DNA from: Chryseosolibacter histidinae
Lineage (GTDB): Bacteria > Bacteroidota > Bacteroidia > Cytophagales > Cyclobacteriaceae
Assembly (NCBI RefSeq): GCF_018598225.1
Contig: NZ_JAHESF010000022.1
Location: 51,098 to 115,097, forward strand
Length of the DNA: 64,000 nucleotides
Direction of reading: 5' to 3'
Position 1 is the stretch's first letter; the number at the start of each line of letters is the position of its first letter. The notes below the pieces were generated by a model. That model made no database searches and was not told the origin of the DNA. It saw only the letters and a program-made list of their open reading frames with translations. Made by a program: the position numbers and the translations under genes. This document shows positions 25,859 through 33,590 of the stretch, piece after piece.

Positions 25859-26060
25859 TCCGCCTTCCCTGTCTCCGCACTGGGGCCATCGCGAGCTACG
25901 GCGGTTAAAAGAAGCCAGGAGTCAGAAGTCAGGAGCCAGAAGGAGGAGCAAGAAGTAAGGAGTAAGTAGTAAGGAGCGCTTCACTTCGTAGCGGAATATG
26001 CATGAAAGAAAAAATGTTATTTAACAAGTAACACGTGTAAGGACGCTAGAGTATTATTCA
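25859..26060 (+). repeat. REP-like segment and family A heptads after the permease array
   Basis: A diverged copy of the REP-like segment (CCGCCTTCCCTGTC, then GGGGCCATCGCGAGC and TACGGCGG) lies at 25859-25905. It is followed by heptads (AGCCAGG, AGTCAGA, AGTCAGG, AGCCAGA, then GAAGTAA, GGAGTAA, GTAGTAA) at 25912-25976. No gene is seen in the rest of this gap. Confidence 0.55.
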
Positions 26061-26083
26061 GTCCATTGGTGGGGGAAAAGAAT

Positions 26084-26091
26084 TATATTTG
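26084..26091 (+). promoter_or_regulatory. TAnnTTTG element directly before the RDD gene
   Basis: TATATTTG matches the Bacteroidota -7 element fully and ends only six bases before the ATG at 26098, so transcription would start at or next to the start codon (a leaderless message). No good -33 TTTG lies at the usual distance. Confidence 0.35.
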
Positions 26092-26097
26092 GCACCT

Positions 26098-26661
26098 ATG
26101 GAAGAAATACTGGATGAGCCCCTCATTGAGATAAACAAAAATACTGTAAAGTACGGAGGTTTCTGGAAACGATTCGTAGCCGTGCTGATCGATGGCGTGA
26201 TCCTTACTCCAGTCACGCTTGGTGTCACCTACTTTAATACCATTGATTGGAAAAATCCCGCGATATTCATTGCAGTCTCCCTGGCTGGCATGGCTTACAA
26301 GCCGGTCATGGAAAGCCTGTATGGCGCAACCCTGGGTAAGATGGCATTAAAGCTCAAGGTGGTGAACGGCAACTTTGAAATGGCAGGTATTGGAACGATC
26401 CTGCTACGGAACAGCCTAAGCCTGGTGCCTTCCATCGTGACTTTAGCTATGACGCTGCCTGTGTATTTCCATGCTGAATTCGCATCGGTGTCCGGATTCA
26501 TGGAATATACAAGCTTTATAGAAGGCCATACATCCGCTCAGGTTGTCAACATGTTCAGTGGATTGATCACAATCGTTGATGGGATCGTGATGATGGCCGA
26601 CAACAGAAGTCGATCGCTGCACGACAAGATCGCAGACACGTTGGTAATAGACCGATCTTAG
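26098..26661 (+). CDS. RDD-family membrane protein
   Basis: A 187-residue protein starting at the ATG at 26098 (MEEILDEPLIEINKN); a TTG at 26089 would add three residues. The RDD domain begins with YGGFWKRFVAVLIDGVILTP, with the Arg and Asp of the family name in FWKRFVAVLIDG. Its third element appears as ESLYGATLGKMALKLKVVN and the late part as DNRSRSLHDKIADTLVI. Four hydrophobic helices are present. RDD proteins sit in the inner membrane; some act as sodium/proton antiporters but most are uncharacterised. The gene is flanked by heptad repeats on both sides, so it is probably transcribed alone. Confidence 0.8.
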   Translation: MEEILDEPLIEINKNTVKYGGFWKRFVAVLIDGVILTPVTLGVTYFNTIDWKNPAIFIAVSLAGMAYKPVMESLYGATLGKMALKLKVVNGNFEMAGIGTILLRNSLSLVPSIVTLAMTLPVYFHAEFASVSGFMEYTSFIEGHTSAQVVNMFSGLITIVDGIVMMADNRSRSLHDKIADTLVIDRS

Positions 26662-26663
26662 TT

Positions 26664-26748
26664 AGGTACGAGGTACGAAATACGAGGTACGATTGGGGCA
26701 CTATGTACCTCGTTCCCGATGGCTATAGGGATTGTACTTTGTACCCAG
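26664..26748 (+). repeat. Family C heptad block with a CCCGATGGCTATAGGGA palindrome
   Basis: Units AGGTACG, AGGTACG, AAATACG, AGGTACG lie at 26665-26692, with inverted units (ATGTACC, TCGTTCC, then TGTACTTTGTACC) at about 26703-26745. The near-palindrome CCCGATGGCTATAGGGA sits in between at about 26715-26731. Confidence 0.55.
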
Positions 26749-26832
26749 GCAAGTAATAGATTTGCTATTGTTGCAGAAATTTTGTCGATGACTCTGCTAA
26801 ATTTGAGGTTTGAATCTGATCTCAAATTACCC

Positions 26833-27720
26833 ATGGCTTACAAGTCTCCGTTCCATTTTCTGCCCGCTGATACGGCAACCACGCCGGTGGATCCCATGGT
26901 GATCCAGCGGGCCAAGAAGAAGCTGCTGGCGGAGTTTGAGATCGATGACAAAGGGGTGGCCGGGTTCTCAAAAAATGACCTGCTGCAATGGTTTGATAAC
27001 CTGAAACCCGAAGAGCTTCGATTCCACAAGTACATCTATGATAACAAGACGCTGCTGGAGTTCCTCGAGCACGGCAAGGTAACGCCTGGCGACTGGCATG
27101 CAGGATTGCCGGATGATGCCAGCCTGCAGCATTTTGTGCTCAGCCGCGTGCAGCAACAATACGATCACCTTTTCGCGGAAGCGTTCCGGGCCGCTGATCA
27201 TAAACGTATCAAAGAGCTCTCACGGTTCTCGTTGCCCGACATCGAAAAAAAGGGGCGTTATTATTACACCGGCACGCTGAACCTGCTCACCTCCTACTAT
27301 CACCAGCTGCTGCAGCTCACCAAAGATTGGGATAAAGCCCGCGAACCCCAGGTCAGGGAGTTCATGAGCCTTCCCTTCCTGTTCATCATTCCAACGCTTC
27401 CGCCCTATTTTCAGGCGATGCGCGATGAGTTTGCCGTTACCATCATTCGCTTTGCAGCCGAGCTGTGCGATGACAAATTCAAACAACGCGAATTTGCACA
27501 GGAGCTCGCCAACATCAGCAGAACGTTAGCACCTTCGGCCTCCGCGCTGAGCACGATAGAAAGTGTTGAAAAGGAAAAGATCTTCAACGAAAAAAGCGAA
27601 AGCAGCACCGCTTCTTCGTCCTCCTCTGAAGGCAGCAGCAAGAAGGGTTGTATAGCCTGGGTGGTCGCTATCTTTCTGCTGCTGAATCTTCTGCGGATAC
27701 TGGCGTCAGCGCTGGGGTAA
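26833..27720 (+). CDS. Tail-anchored protein of unknown function beside the Hsp70 operon
   Basis: A 295-residue protein starting at the ATG at 26833 (MAYKSPFHFLPADTATTPVD); the upstream in-frame codons run through repeat sequence. The N-terminal 40 residues (SPFHFLP, then MVIQRAKKKLLAEFEI) faintly resemble helices I-II of a J-domain, but there is no HPD motif. The middle (about 70-235) is mainly alpha-helical. A Ser-rich linker (about 255-272) leads to one C-terminal membrane helix (GCIAWVVAIFLLLNLLRILA), so it would be anchored with most of its mass in the cytoplasm. Its 3' end overlaps that of the convergent TPR gene by 53 bases. A role as partner of the neighbouring Hsp70 is inference. Confidence 0.6.
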   Translation: MAYKSPFHFLPADTATTPVDPMVIQRAKKKLLAEFEIDDKGVAGFSKNDLLQWFDNLKPEELRFHKYIYDNKTLLEFLEHGKVTPGDWHAGLPDDASLQHFVLSRVQQQYDHLFAEAFRAADHKRIKELSRFSLPDIEKKGRYYYTGTLNLLTSYYHQLLQLTKDWDKAREPQVREFMSLPFLFIIPTLPPYFQAMRDEFAVTIIRFAAELCDDKFKQREFAQELANISRTLAPSASALSTIESVEKEKIFNEKSESSTASSSSSEGSSKKGCIAWVVAIFLLLNLLRILASALG

Positions 27721-29353
27721 CCTCAACTCTTTTGAAAGCTGTATGATTTTTCCTGATATATTCGATCAGGTCTTCCTTTGACGGTGTGGTGCCGTCTCCT
27801 TCGAAGTTAACCACCTTCGTTTTCTTGAGCGAGAAAATACTGCGCACCATCATGAACAGCAACAGCCCGCAGGCCCACAGCACATGCGCGTTGTCAAGCA
27901 CCAGCCACGCTGCAACAGAGCCTATGAACAGCAGCGCTATCAGCAACCTGAGGTATGCCCTGCTCCGCGCACTTCTGGGAATAAACCGCCTTGCCCCTGA
28001 CGGAAAGAACACCGGGATGTCGGAGATCTGACTCATCATGAACGGCAACTGCATGACGAACAGCCCTGTGAGCTCAGGGATCACAAGGATCTTATAACTC
28101 ATGGACACACCCGACCATTTCAGGATCAGGAAAATGAGCGGGTACGCCACAATGAACAACAACCCATACAACAGGGTAGTGCCCGCCACCAGTTTGGCCA
28201 GCAGCTTCTTTCCTGGAAAATCCCTGCGCAGCACATGGTAGAGTGAATGATATGGAACCTGCTCCAGGGGTATGGTGGTCATCTCCGTCTTCTGTGCTTC
28301 TTCCTTTTTGCGCTTAGGCTTGGGGATGGCAAAGCCCGAGAGGGACCTGCCATCAGAAAATTTATCCAGAAGCACCACGAAATAGGCCGTGGCGAAAAAA
28401 GCCGCGCCCAAGGCAACGAACGACTTCATATAATGCCATATAAAACACGCTACCACCATGATGGTCATGGCGATCATGCCGCGTACCGCCATGCGGATAT
28501 CCTTCTTCTGCAGGAACTTGCGGAACTCGGGTGGAAAGAACAGCGGCGCATTTGTGCTCACGGACAACGCATTCTTCTGCCCTGTTACCGCCAGCAGCAG
28601 GGAAACGATCAGCACGGTGAAGGCTTTATAGGTGGCATCGTCACGGAAGAAATAAGCAACGGCCATCACCAGGCCCGCAATAATGCCAAGCCCGATAACG
28701 GTATTGTTACGCTCGGCAAACATGACACCGCGCACCATGCGAAAGACGCCGGCCTGGGTTTTGATCGCATCGAGCGACTCGAGTCTTGCTTTGGTCTTGA
28801 ACGGGTCAATGGTCAGGGCCTGCTCCATCAGCACTTCAGGATCTTCATCGGTCACGGTATCATTCTCCGGTGTCACGACAACGGTCTCCTGCCGGATGCG
28901 CTGCATCTTCTGGATCACAGCGTGTGCCTCCTGCAAGCGGAACAACCGGATCAGGGCCAGGGCCTTCACCTGCAGGGTTGGCAGGTGCCCGCCCCGGAAA
29001 GCAAGACCCTGGTCGGCCACGAGGTTCGCTTCTTCCAGCTGCCCCTTCCGCAGATAGATGCCCGAGAGCAGTGTATAATATTCAATGGAAAATGTGTTGA
29101 TGGCAAAAGCTTCGATCACCAATGGCTCTGCATGCCGATGATCCTGCAGCTTGTACAGCACCAGCGCTTTCAGGAAAAGGCTGTCGGCATTCGCCGGGTC
29201 TATCGCCAACGCTGCATCACAAAGCGATAAAGCTTCCGTGAGGTTACCAGCGCCGGTGAGCATCCTGATCTTTTCGTGGTGCTCTCCGATGGCGCGCTGC
29301 TTTTCTTCTGTTGAGCGTTCGTCCTGTGCTGCAACGCTTTCTTTTAATTCCAT
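27668..29353 (-). CDS. TPR protein with multiple membrane segments, third gene of the Hsp70 operon
   Basis: A 561-residue protein. Residues about 20-170 contain four tetratricopeptide-like repeats (LTEALSLCDAALAIDPANAD is the clearest). About eight hydrophobic helices follow between residues 215 and 525, and the polar C-terminus ends PVSAEDSAAER. It lies 17 bases after the Hsp70 gene on the same strand, so the two are co-transcribed. TPR domains commonly bind the C-terminal tails of Hsp70/Hsp90, so this protein may recruit the chaperone to the inner membrane. That role is inferred from domain content and gene order. Its coding end overlaps the convergent gene at 26833-27720. Confidence 0.7.
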   Translation of the reverse strand: MELKESVAAQDERSTEEKQRAIGEHHEKIRMLTGAGNLTEALSLCDAALAIDPANADSLFLKALVLYKLQDHRHAEPLVIEAFAINTFSIEYYTLLSGIYLRKGQLEEANLVADQGLAFRGGHLPTLQVKALALIRLFRLQEAHAVIQKMQRIRQETVVVTPENDTVTDEDPEVLMEQALTIDPFKTKARLESLDAIKTQAGVFRMVRGVMFAERNNTVIGLGIIAGLVMAVAYFFRDDATYKAFTVLIVSLLLAVTGQKNALSVSTNAPLFFPPEFRKFLQKKDIRMAVRGMIAMTIMVVACFIWHYMKSFVALGAAFFATAYFVVLLDKFSDGRSLSGFAIPKPKRKKEEAQKTEMTTIPLEQVPYHSLYHVLRRDFPGKKLLAKLVAGTTLLYGLLFIVAYPLIFLILKWSGVSMSYKILVIPELTGLFVMQLPFMMSQISDIPVFFPSGARRFIPRSARSRAYLRLLIALLFIGSVAAWLVLDNAHVLWACGLLLFMMVRSIFSLKKTKVVNFEGDGTTPSKEDLIEYIRKNHTAFKRVEVTPALTPVSAEDSAAER

Positions 29354-29370
29354 AGTGTCAATAATTTCGA

Positions 29371-31845
29371 TCAGACGATACCTGTACCTTTGATATCTAC
29401 CCGTTTCTGCTCCTGCGGCGGAAGCAGGCTGTAGAGCTGGTTGATGATCACCTTCAGCTCTTCATAGTTCTTCCGCTCCAGCGCCTGGTCTCCTTTCTCC
29501 TTCAGCTTGCGCGCTTTCTCCGGATCGGTATACTCATCATCGAGGCTGGCGTAATGATAATAGATCCGGATGATGTGCTCCGGCGTACGCCACCGGATGT
29601 GCGAGGCAATTTTCTCGATCTGTTTGGTCACCGACTCGATCATGAGCGCGCTGTCAGAGGCCATCAGCTTCTTCTCGTTGCTCACCAGGTTGGCAAACTC
29701 CTTCTTCTCTGCCTCGGTCCCATGTTCGTCCAGCAGGCGCTGCGACCATTTACGGGTAAGGAAGTACTCCGTTTTCGCCCGCAGCTTCTTTTTATCTTTC
29801 GTGAGCTCATCGAACCGCGACGAGACCATTTTCTTCTTGTCTTCCAGCTGGTATTTGGTGTCGGTCACATCATCTTCAGGAAGCCTGTCTATTTCGCGGG
29901 TCAAGGTTACCGCTGTGATACGGAGATCATTCAGCTGCTGCGAGAGCTCGTAATCTTCACGCTCAACGGCGCCCCTCGTTTCTTCATCCAGCGCACGCTG
30001 CAGCATAACCAGGTCATCGCGGAGCTTGCCCAGGCTCACGTGCCTGACGGAAGGATTGAAGAGGTTGGTAAATTCCTGGTCGCTCATCATCAGGTAAGTG
30101 GTGATGCGCAGGTCGCGCGATTCGGACATCTCCAGCACGATCTCGATGTCAGAGCCCTTGACCAGGTCTACGGTGAGCTCTTTTCCTTTCACCTCGATGA
30201 TACCGATGGAGAGGTTCGACAACGGTGAGGCGGTGTGGTTTCCCTCCAGCACGTTGATGATCACGCCATCGTCCGAGCCCTTGCGGATGGTTTTTGAGAT
30301 CTCCTTGGTGAGGGTCTTCTTCAGCGGCAGCAACGAATTTTTCGAAAACACGATCTCCAGCTTCGTGGCGTTGTTCTCGGGATCATCGACTTCGATGCAG
30401 ATGTCGTGCGGCAATGGTTGTCCCATAATGCCGTACTTGCCGTTCACGATGTTGATGGTATTGTCCTGGAACACCAGTGAATTCTGTGAGTCGAAGATCT
30501 TCAGCTCGAAGTTGTTGTTCATGTTGGCGGCCAGGGGCAGGTATTCCGTGAACCTTTCGGTGACCTCGCGCAGGCCTGTATCGAATCCGCCATCGGTGCG
30601 AATGATCCTATAATACAAGCCTTTCCAGTCGCCCTCTACCTGCGCCAGGAAGTACTCTTCCTTATCCTGCGTTACCTTTGAATAACCGGACTTCACTTTC
30701 AGGTTGCGGTGAACGTCGATGGCCGGTGCCTGCTGTACAACAGACCTTTTTTTGGTGCCCGCAAAATACGCGGCCCCCACTGCTACTGCTGTAGTAGGAT
30801 CGACCGTGGTCGAGATGGGGATGCCCAGCTCGAGCTCCACCAGCTGCCGCACCAGCGGGATGTAGGTGGAACCGCCAACCATAAGGATACACGCCAGCTG
30901 CTGCGAGGTGAGCCCGTTCCGTTCAAGGATCGCCCTGATCATGGCCACGGTCTCCAGGATCTTCTCCCGGATACACATTTCGAACTGGTCGCGGGTAATG
31001 GGGAAAAATATATCGAGCAGCTGGCCCTCGGGCGTCTCTATCTCGAATTCAATGTCGGTGCTCGTCTGCGAAGAGAGGTTCACTTTCGCTTCTTCCGCTT
31101 TCTTCAGCAGGATATAGTAGAGGTTGTTGTACCGGCCCGAGCTGCTGCGCAATTCTTTTTCAAGGTCGCCAAAGCTGGCCCGCGTCTTCAGGTAGGGAAC
31201 AATGATCTTTTCAATGATGAGGTTATCGAAGTCCACACCGCCCAGGAAGTTGTCGCCCTGGTGATCGAGGATGCGCATCTCGCCGTGTTCGGTCTTCACC
31301 AGCGCCACATCGAAGGTGCCGCCTCCCAGGTCGTAGACAAGCCACTGCTGGTCAACCTGCTCCTGTGACGTTTTGTTCACGTAGGCCAGGCTGGCAGCGA
31401 TCGGTTCCTGCAGCAGGAACACTTCCGTGAATCCCGCGTCGTGCCCGGCCTGCCGTGTGGCGTTTGACTGTACGGTGTCGAACGAAGCCGGGATGGTGAC
31501 CACCGCGGCATCGAGGGCCTCGCCTGTGTAAATGAAATTCTTTAGTTCCTTCAAGACCAGGGCTGAGAGCTCCACCGGTGTTTTGGTATCGGTGATGGAT
31601 TCAACCCAGAACGACTCGCTGGTACCCATTTTGCGTTTGAACGATCCGAAGACGTTGCGCGGATCCTTCTCCATATACTCCCTCGCCTTGTCGCCTACGA
31701 TGATCCTTCCTCCGCGGAAAGCCACCACGGATGGCAGCGTCTCCTTGTGGCCGATGGGATTTTTGAATACTTCCACAACACCCTGATCGTATCGGGCGAT
31801 CACCGAGTTGGTTGTGCCAAGGTCTATTCCGAAATTGACGGTCAT
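29371..31845 (-). CDS. Non-canonical Hsp70 (DnaK-like) chaperone with a long C-terminal helical region
   Basis: An 824-residue protein, about 185 residues longer than DnaK. The nucleotide-binding domain is intact: FGIDLGTTNSVIARYD (phosphate 1), WLVYDLGGGTFDVAL (phosphate 2), LMVGGSTYIPLV (adenosine site). Residues about 400-560 look like a divergent substrate-binding beta-domain. The last 240 residues are highly charged and helical, including RLPEDDVTDTKYQLEDKK, and end VDIKGTGIV instead of a DnaK-type acidic tail. The gene sits 25 bases after a short GrpE-like gene and 17 bases before the TPR membrane-protein gene. It is thus a specialised Hsp70, not the housekeeping DnaK, whose usual neighbour dnaJ is absent here. 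Confidence 0.85.
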   Translation of the reverse strand: MTVNFGIDLGTTNSVIARYDQGVVEVFKNPIGHKETLPSVVAFRGGRIIVGDKAREYMEKDPRNVFGSFKRKMGTSESFWVESITDTKTPVELSALVLKELKNFIYTGEALDAAVVTIPASFDTVQSNATRQAGHDAGFTEVFLLQEPIAASLAYVNKTSQEQVDQQWLVYDLGGGTFDVALVKTEHGEMRILDHQGDNFLGGVDFDNLIIEKIIVPYLKTRASFGDLEKELRSSSGRYNNLYYILLKKAEEAKVNLSSQTSTDIEFEIETPEGQLLDIFFPITRDQFEMCIREKILETVAMIRAILERNGLTSQQLACILMVGGSTYIPLVRQLVELELGIPISTTVDPTTAVAVGAAYFAGTKKRSVVQQAPAIDVHRNLKVKSGYSKVTQDKEEYFLAQVEGDWKGLYYRIIRTDGGFDTGLREVTERFTEYLPLAANMNNNFELKIFDSQNSLVFQDNTINIVNGKYGIMGQPLPHDICIEVDDPENNATKLEIVFSKNSLLPLKKTLTKEISKTIRKGSDDGVIINVLEGNHTASPLSNLSIGIIEVKGKELTVDLVKGSDIEIVLEMSESRDLRITTYLMMSDQEFTNLFNPSVRHVSLGKLRDDLVMLQRALDEETRGAVEREDYELSQQLNDLRITAVTLTREIDRLPEDDVTDTKYQLEDKKKMVSSRFDELTKDKKKLRAKTEYFLTRKWSQRLLDEHGTEAEKKEFANLVSNEKKLMASDSALMIESVTKQIEKIASHIRWRTPEHIIRIYYHYASLDDEYTDPEKARKLKEKGDQALERKNYEELKVIINQLYSLLPPQEQKRVDIKGTGIV

Positions 31846-31870
31846 GATTTCCGGTCTGGTTTATATTGCG

Positions 31871-32191
31871 TCAGCGTGATCGGGTGATCACCACACCTTT
31901 CTGAACGATCTGGGGCTGACCCTCCTGGAGGTAACGCACGATAGGTTTGATCACTTCGTTGATATAGAGATTCTCGGCCGATGCGCCGGCGATGCTGGCC
32001 TCGCAGTCTGTACGCGTTTCGCTGTAAGACTCTCCCAGGGGATTATGGATCTGATAACCCATCTCCTCAAAATAACTCTTGATGCGCTCCACATTGCGCT
32101 GTGCACTTTCCGCACCATTCAGGGCTGCCAGCTTTTTTTCGATCTCAAAAAACTGGTTGATGATCTTCAGGTGGTGTTTGATGTTTTCCAT
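31871..32191 (-). CDS. Short GrpE-like protein, first gene of the Hsp70 operon
   Basis: A 106-residue protein starting at the ATG at 32191 (MENIKHHLKIINQFFEIEKK); a TTG at 32200 would add three residues. The N-terminal half is a long helix with coiled-coil character. The C-terminal part (NPLGESYSETRTDCEASIAG, then GQPQIVQKGVVITR) recalls the small beta-domain of the nucleotide exchange factor GrpE, in which a QKGY...RPAxVxV segment contacts the Hsp70 nucleotide domain. At about half the length of GrpE it would be a minimal exchange factor. The position directly upstream of the Hsp70 gene supports this, but the similarity is weak and the call is inference. Confidence 0.5.
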   Translation of the reverse strand: MENIKHHLKIINQFFEIEKKLAALNGAESAQRNVERIKSYFEEMGYQIHNPLGESYSETRTDCEASIAGASAENLYINEVIKPIVRYLQEGQPQIVQKGVVITRSR

Positions 32192-32639
32192 GACCTCCAA
32201 AGAAGCGCTTAAGATAATAATTCTTTCAGCTTTGTGGGGCTCTTTTTATAGGGAATACAGTACACTGGTTGGAAACGGAGTTGAAGTTAGGAGCTAAAGC
32301 AAGGAGCCAGAAGTCAGGAACCAGGAGTCAGAAGAAGGAGTAAGAATTAAGAAGTAAGTAGTAAGGAGGAGGGTGCGGCACGCTAACTGAATAAGGTATT
32401 GAGGGACAGGATATTAGGAAGACAGTACCAAGTTTAGACCGGGTATCCTGAGAGGCGGATGTGCGGTAGGATCGTGCGAACGAAGGATACTGTGATGACG
32501 AAATGCACGCCTTCGAAATAAGTACGCAGTAACCGTCACGGGATCCTTCGCTCCCGCAGGCTTACACACGGGCATCGCTCAGGATAACGGTCTTCGAAGG
32601 AGTCGTGCTGTGGACCGTGGACTGTCGACCGTGGACTCT
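32192..32639. repeat. 448-base gap filled with heptad families A and B and a GGATCCTTC element
   Basis: Family A heptads (AGCCAGA, AGTCAGG, AACCAGG, AGTCAGA, then GGAGTAA, GAATTAA, GAAGTAA, GTAGTAA) run from about 32299 to 32368. A region with GAACGAAGGATACTGTGATGACG follows at about 32478-32500, then GGATCCTTCGCTCCC at 32541 and GGATAACGGTCTTCGAAGGAG at about 32582. Family B heptads (GTGGACC, GTGGACT, GTCGACC, GTGGACT) lie at 32610-32637 and touch the stop codon of the next gene. No gene is seen. The Hsp70 operon promoter should lie near 32200-32280; I did not find a clear consensus there. Confidence 0.55.
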
Positions 32640-33581
32640 TCACCTCACCACAGTGATCATGATCTCCTTTTGGCCTTCGCAGATAATGATGTAGGTACCC
32701 ATGGGCAGAAGCTGGCCTGCGTCGTTGGTGGCATTCCACGAAGAAGGTGTCGGCAGCTGGGTCATCAGCACGCCGGAGCGGTCATAGATCTTCGCTGTTC
32801 CCGGGTAAGGAATGTAAAAGTCTTCGGCTACGCCATCTTTGTTGGGGCTGATCACGGGAAAGTTGCAATTGTAATCTCTTGCCACAAGCAGCGCATCAGG
32901 CCACTGCAGCGCGCAGCCTCCGGTGCGGATGGTCAACTGGTACTCGGCTTCGGGAAGTTCTGTGATCTCGTGTGTTGACGAAGGGAACTGGTCGCCCGAA
33001 AGCAGATCGGTAGCGATGATGCGCTTAACGGAAACGGGCCCCTGTCCTGTTGTGCCTAATAAAATTTTTCCGCCGGCAATGCAGGTTGAATTAGTAACCT
33101 GTACGGTAAAGTTCTCGATCTTCAGCGGGTTCACACCTGTCAGCGCACTGAGCTCGCTGATGCCATTGTCTGCATACCGGTCTGTATTCGTTACCACACC
33201 CCCGGAAACATACGAGGCCGTGACCTGTTCCACCACACAATCAGACGCATGCTTCCAGATCCTGAACTTAAAAACCTCGTTGCTCTTCAGTCCGTCATTC
33301 GTACCATCCGCACCATAAGCGGTAATGAAGGTATTCCCGCCATTCCATGTTGTAAGTCCGGCGCAAGCCAGTGTATCTCCCGATTGATAAAAGATCCCGA
33401 TGACGTCGCCGGGTACCAGCAGCTCACCATCCACCGATGGATTTACCGTTGCCTTGATAAACACGGTGTGGTTGCTACCGGTAGCGGTGACCTGCCATGA
33501 ACCGGGCCACGGCGACTGTGTCCATGCCTCCAGCGATGAAAGCAAAAGTATGATGAAACTTATATACTTCATGGACCTCAT
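32640..33581 (-). CDS. T9SS type B sorting-domain (gliding-motility C-terminal) protein
   Basis: A 313-residue protein with a signal peptide (MRSMKYISFIILLLSSLEAW, then TQ); the ATG at 33572, three codons in, is an equally good start. Residues about 22-135 form a domain (GDVIGIFYQSGDTLACAG, then TTWNGGNTFITAYGADG) that also occurs twice in the giant protein encoded upstream. Residues about 240-313 are a type B T9SS C-terminal domain: VISPNKDGVAEDFYIP, KIYDRSGVLM, PMGTYIIICEGQKEI. Such proteins cross the outer membrane through T9SS and usually depend on a PorP/SprF partner, which is encoded two genes upstream. It starts nine bases after the giant gene, so it is in the same operon. Confidence 0.8.
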   Translation of the reverse strand: MRSMKYISFIILLLSSLEAWTQSPWPGSWQVTATGSNHTVFIKATVNPSVDGELLVPGDVIGIFYQSGDTLACAGLTTWNGGNTFITAYGADGTNDGLKSNEVFKFRIWKHASDCVVEQVTASYVSGGVVTNTDRYADNGISELSALTGVNPLKIENFTVQVTNSTCIAGGKILLGTTGQGPVSVKRIIATDLLSGDQFPSSTHEITELPEAEYQLTIRTGGCALQWPDALLVARDYNCNFPVISPNKDGVAEDFYIPYPGTAKIYDRSGVLMTQLPTPSSWNATNDAGQLLPMGTYIIICEGQKEIMITVVR

Positions 33582-33590
33582 TTGTTCCTG

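Noticed and set aside
28247..29230. Plus-strand open frame of 327 codons opposite the TPR membrane protein gene
   Set aside because: His- and Gln-rich antisense translation; the minus-strand frame has TPR and membrane segments and fits the operon.
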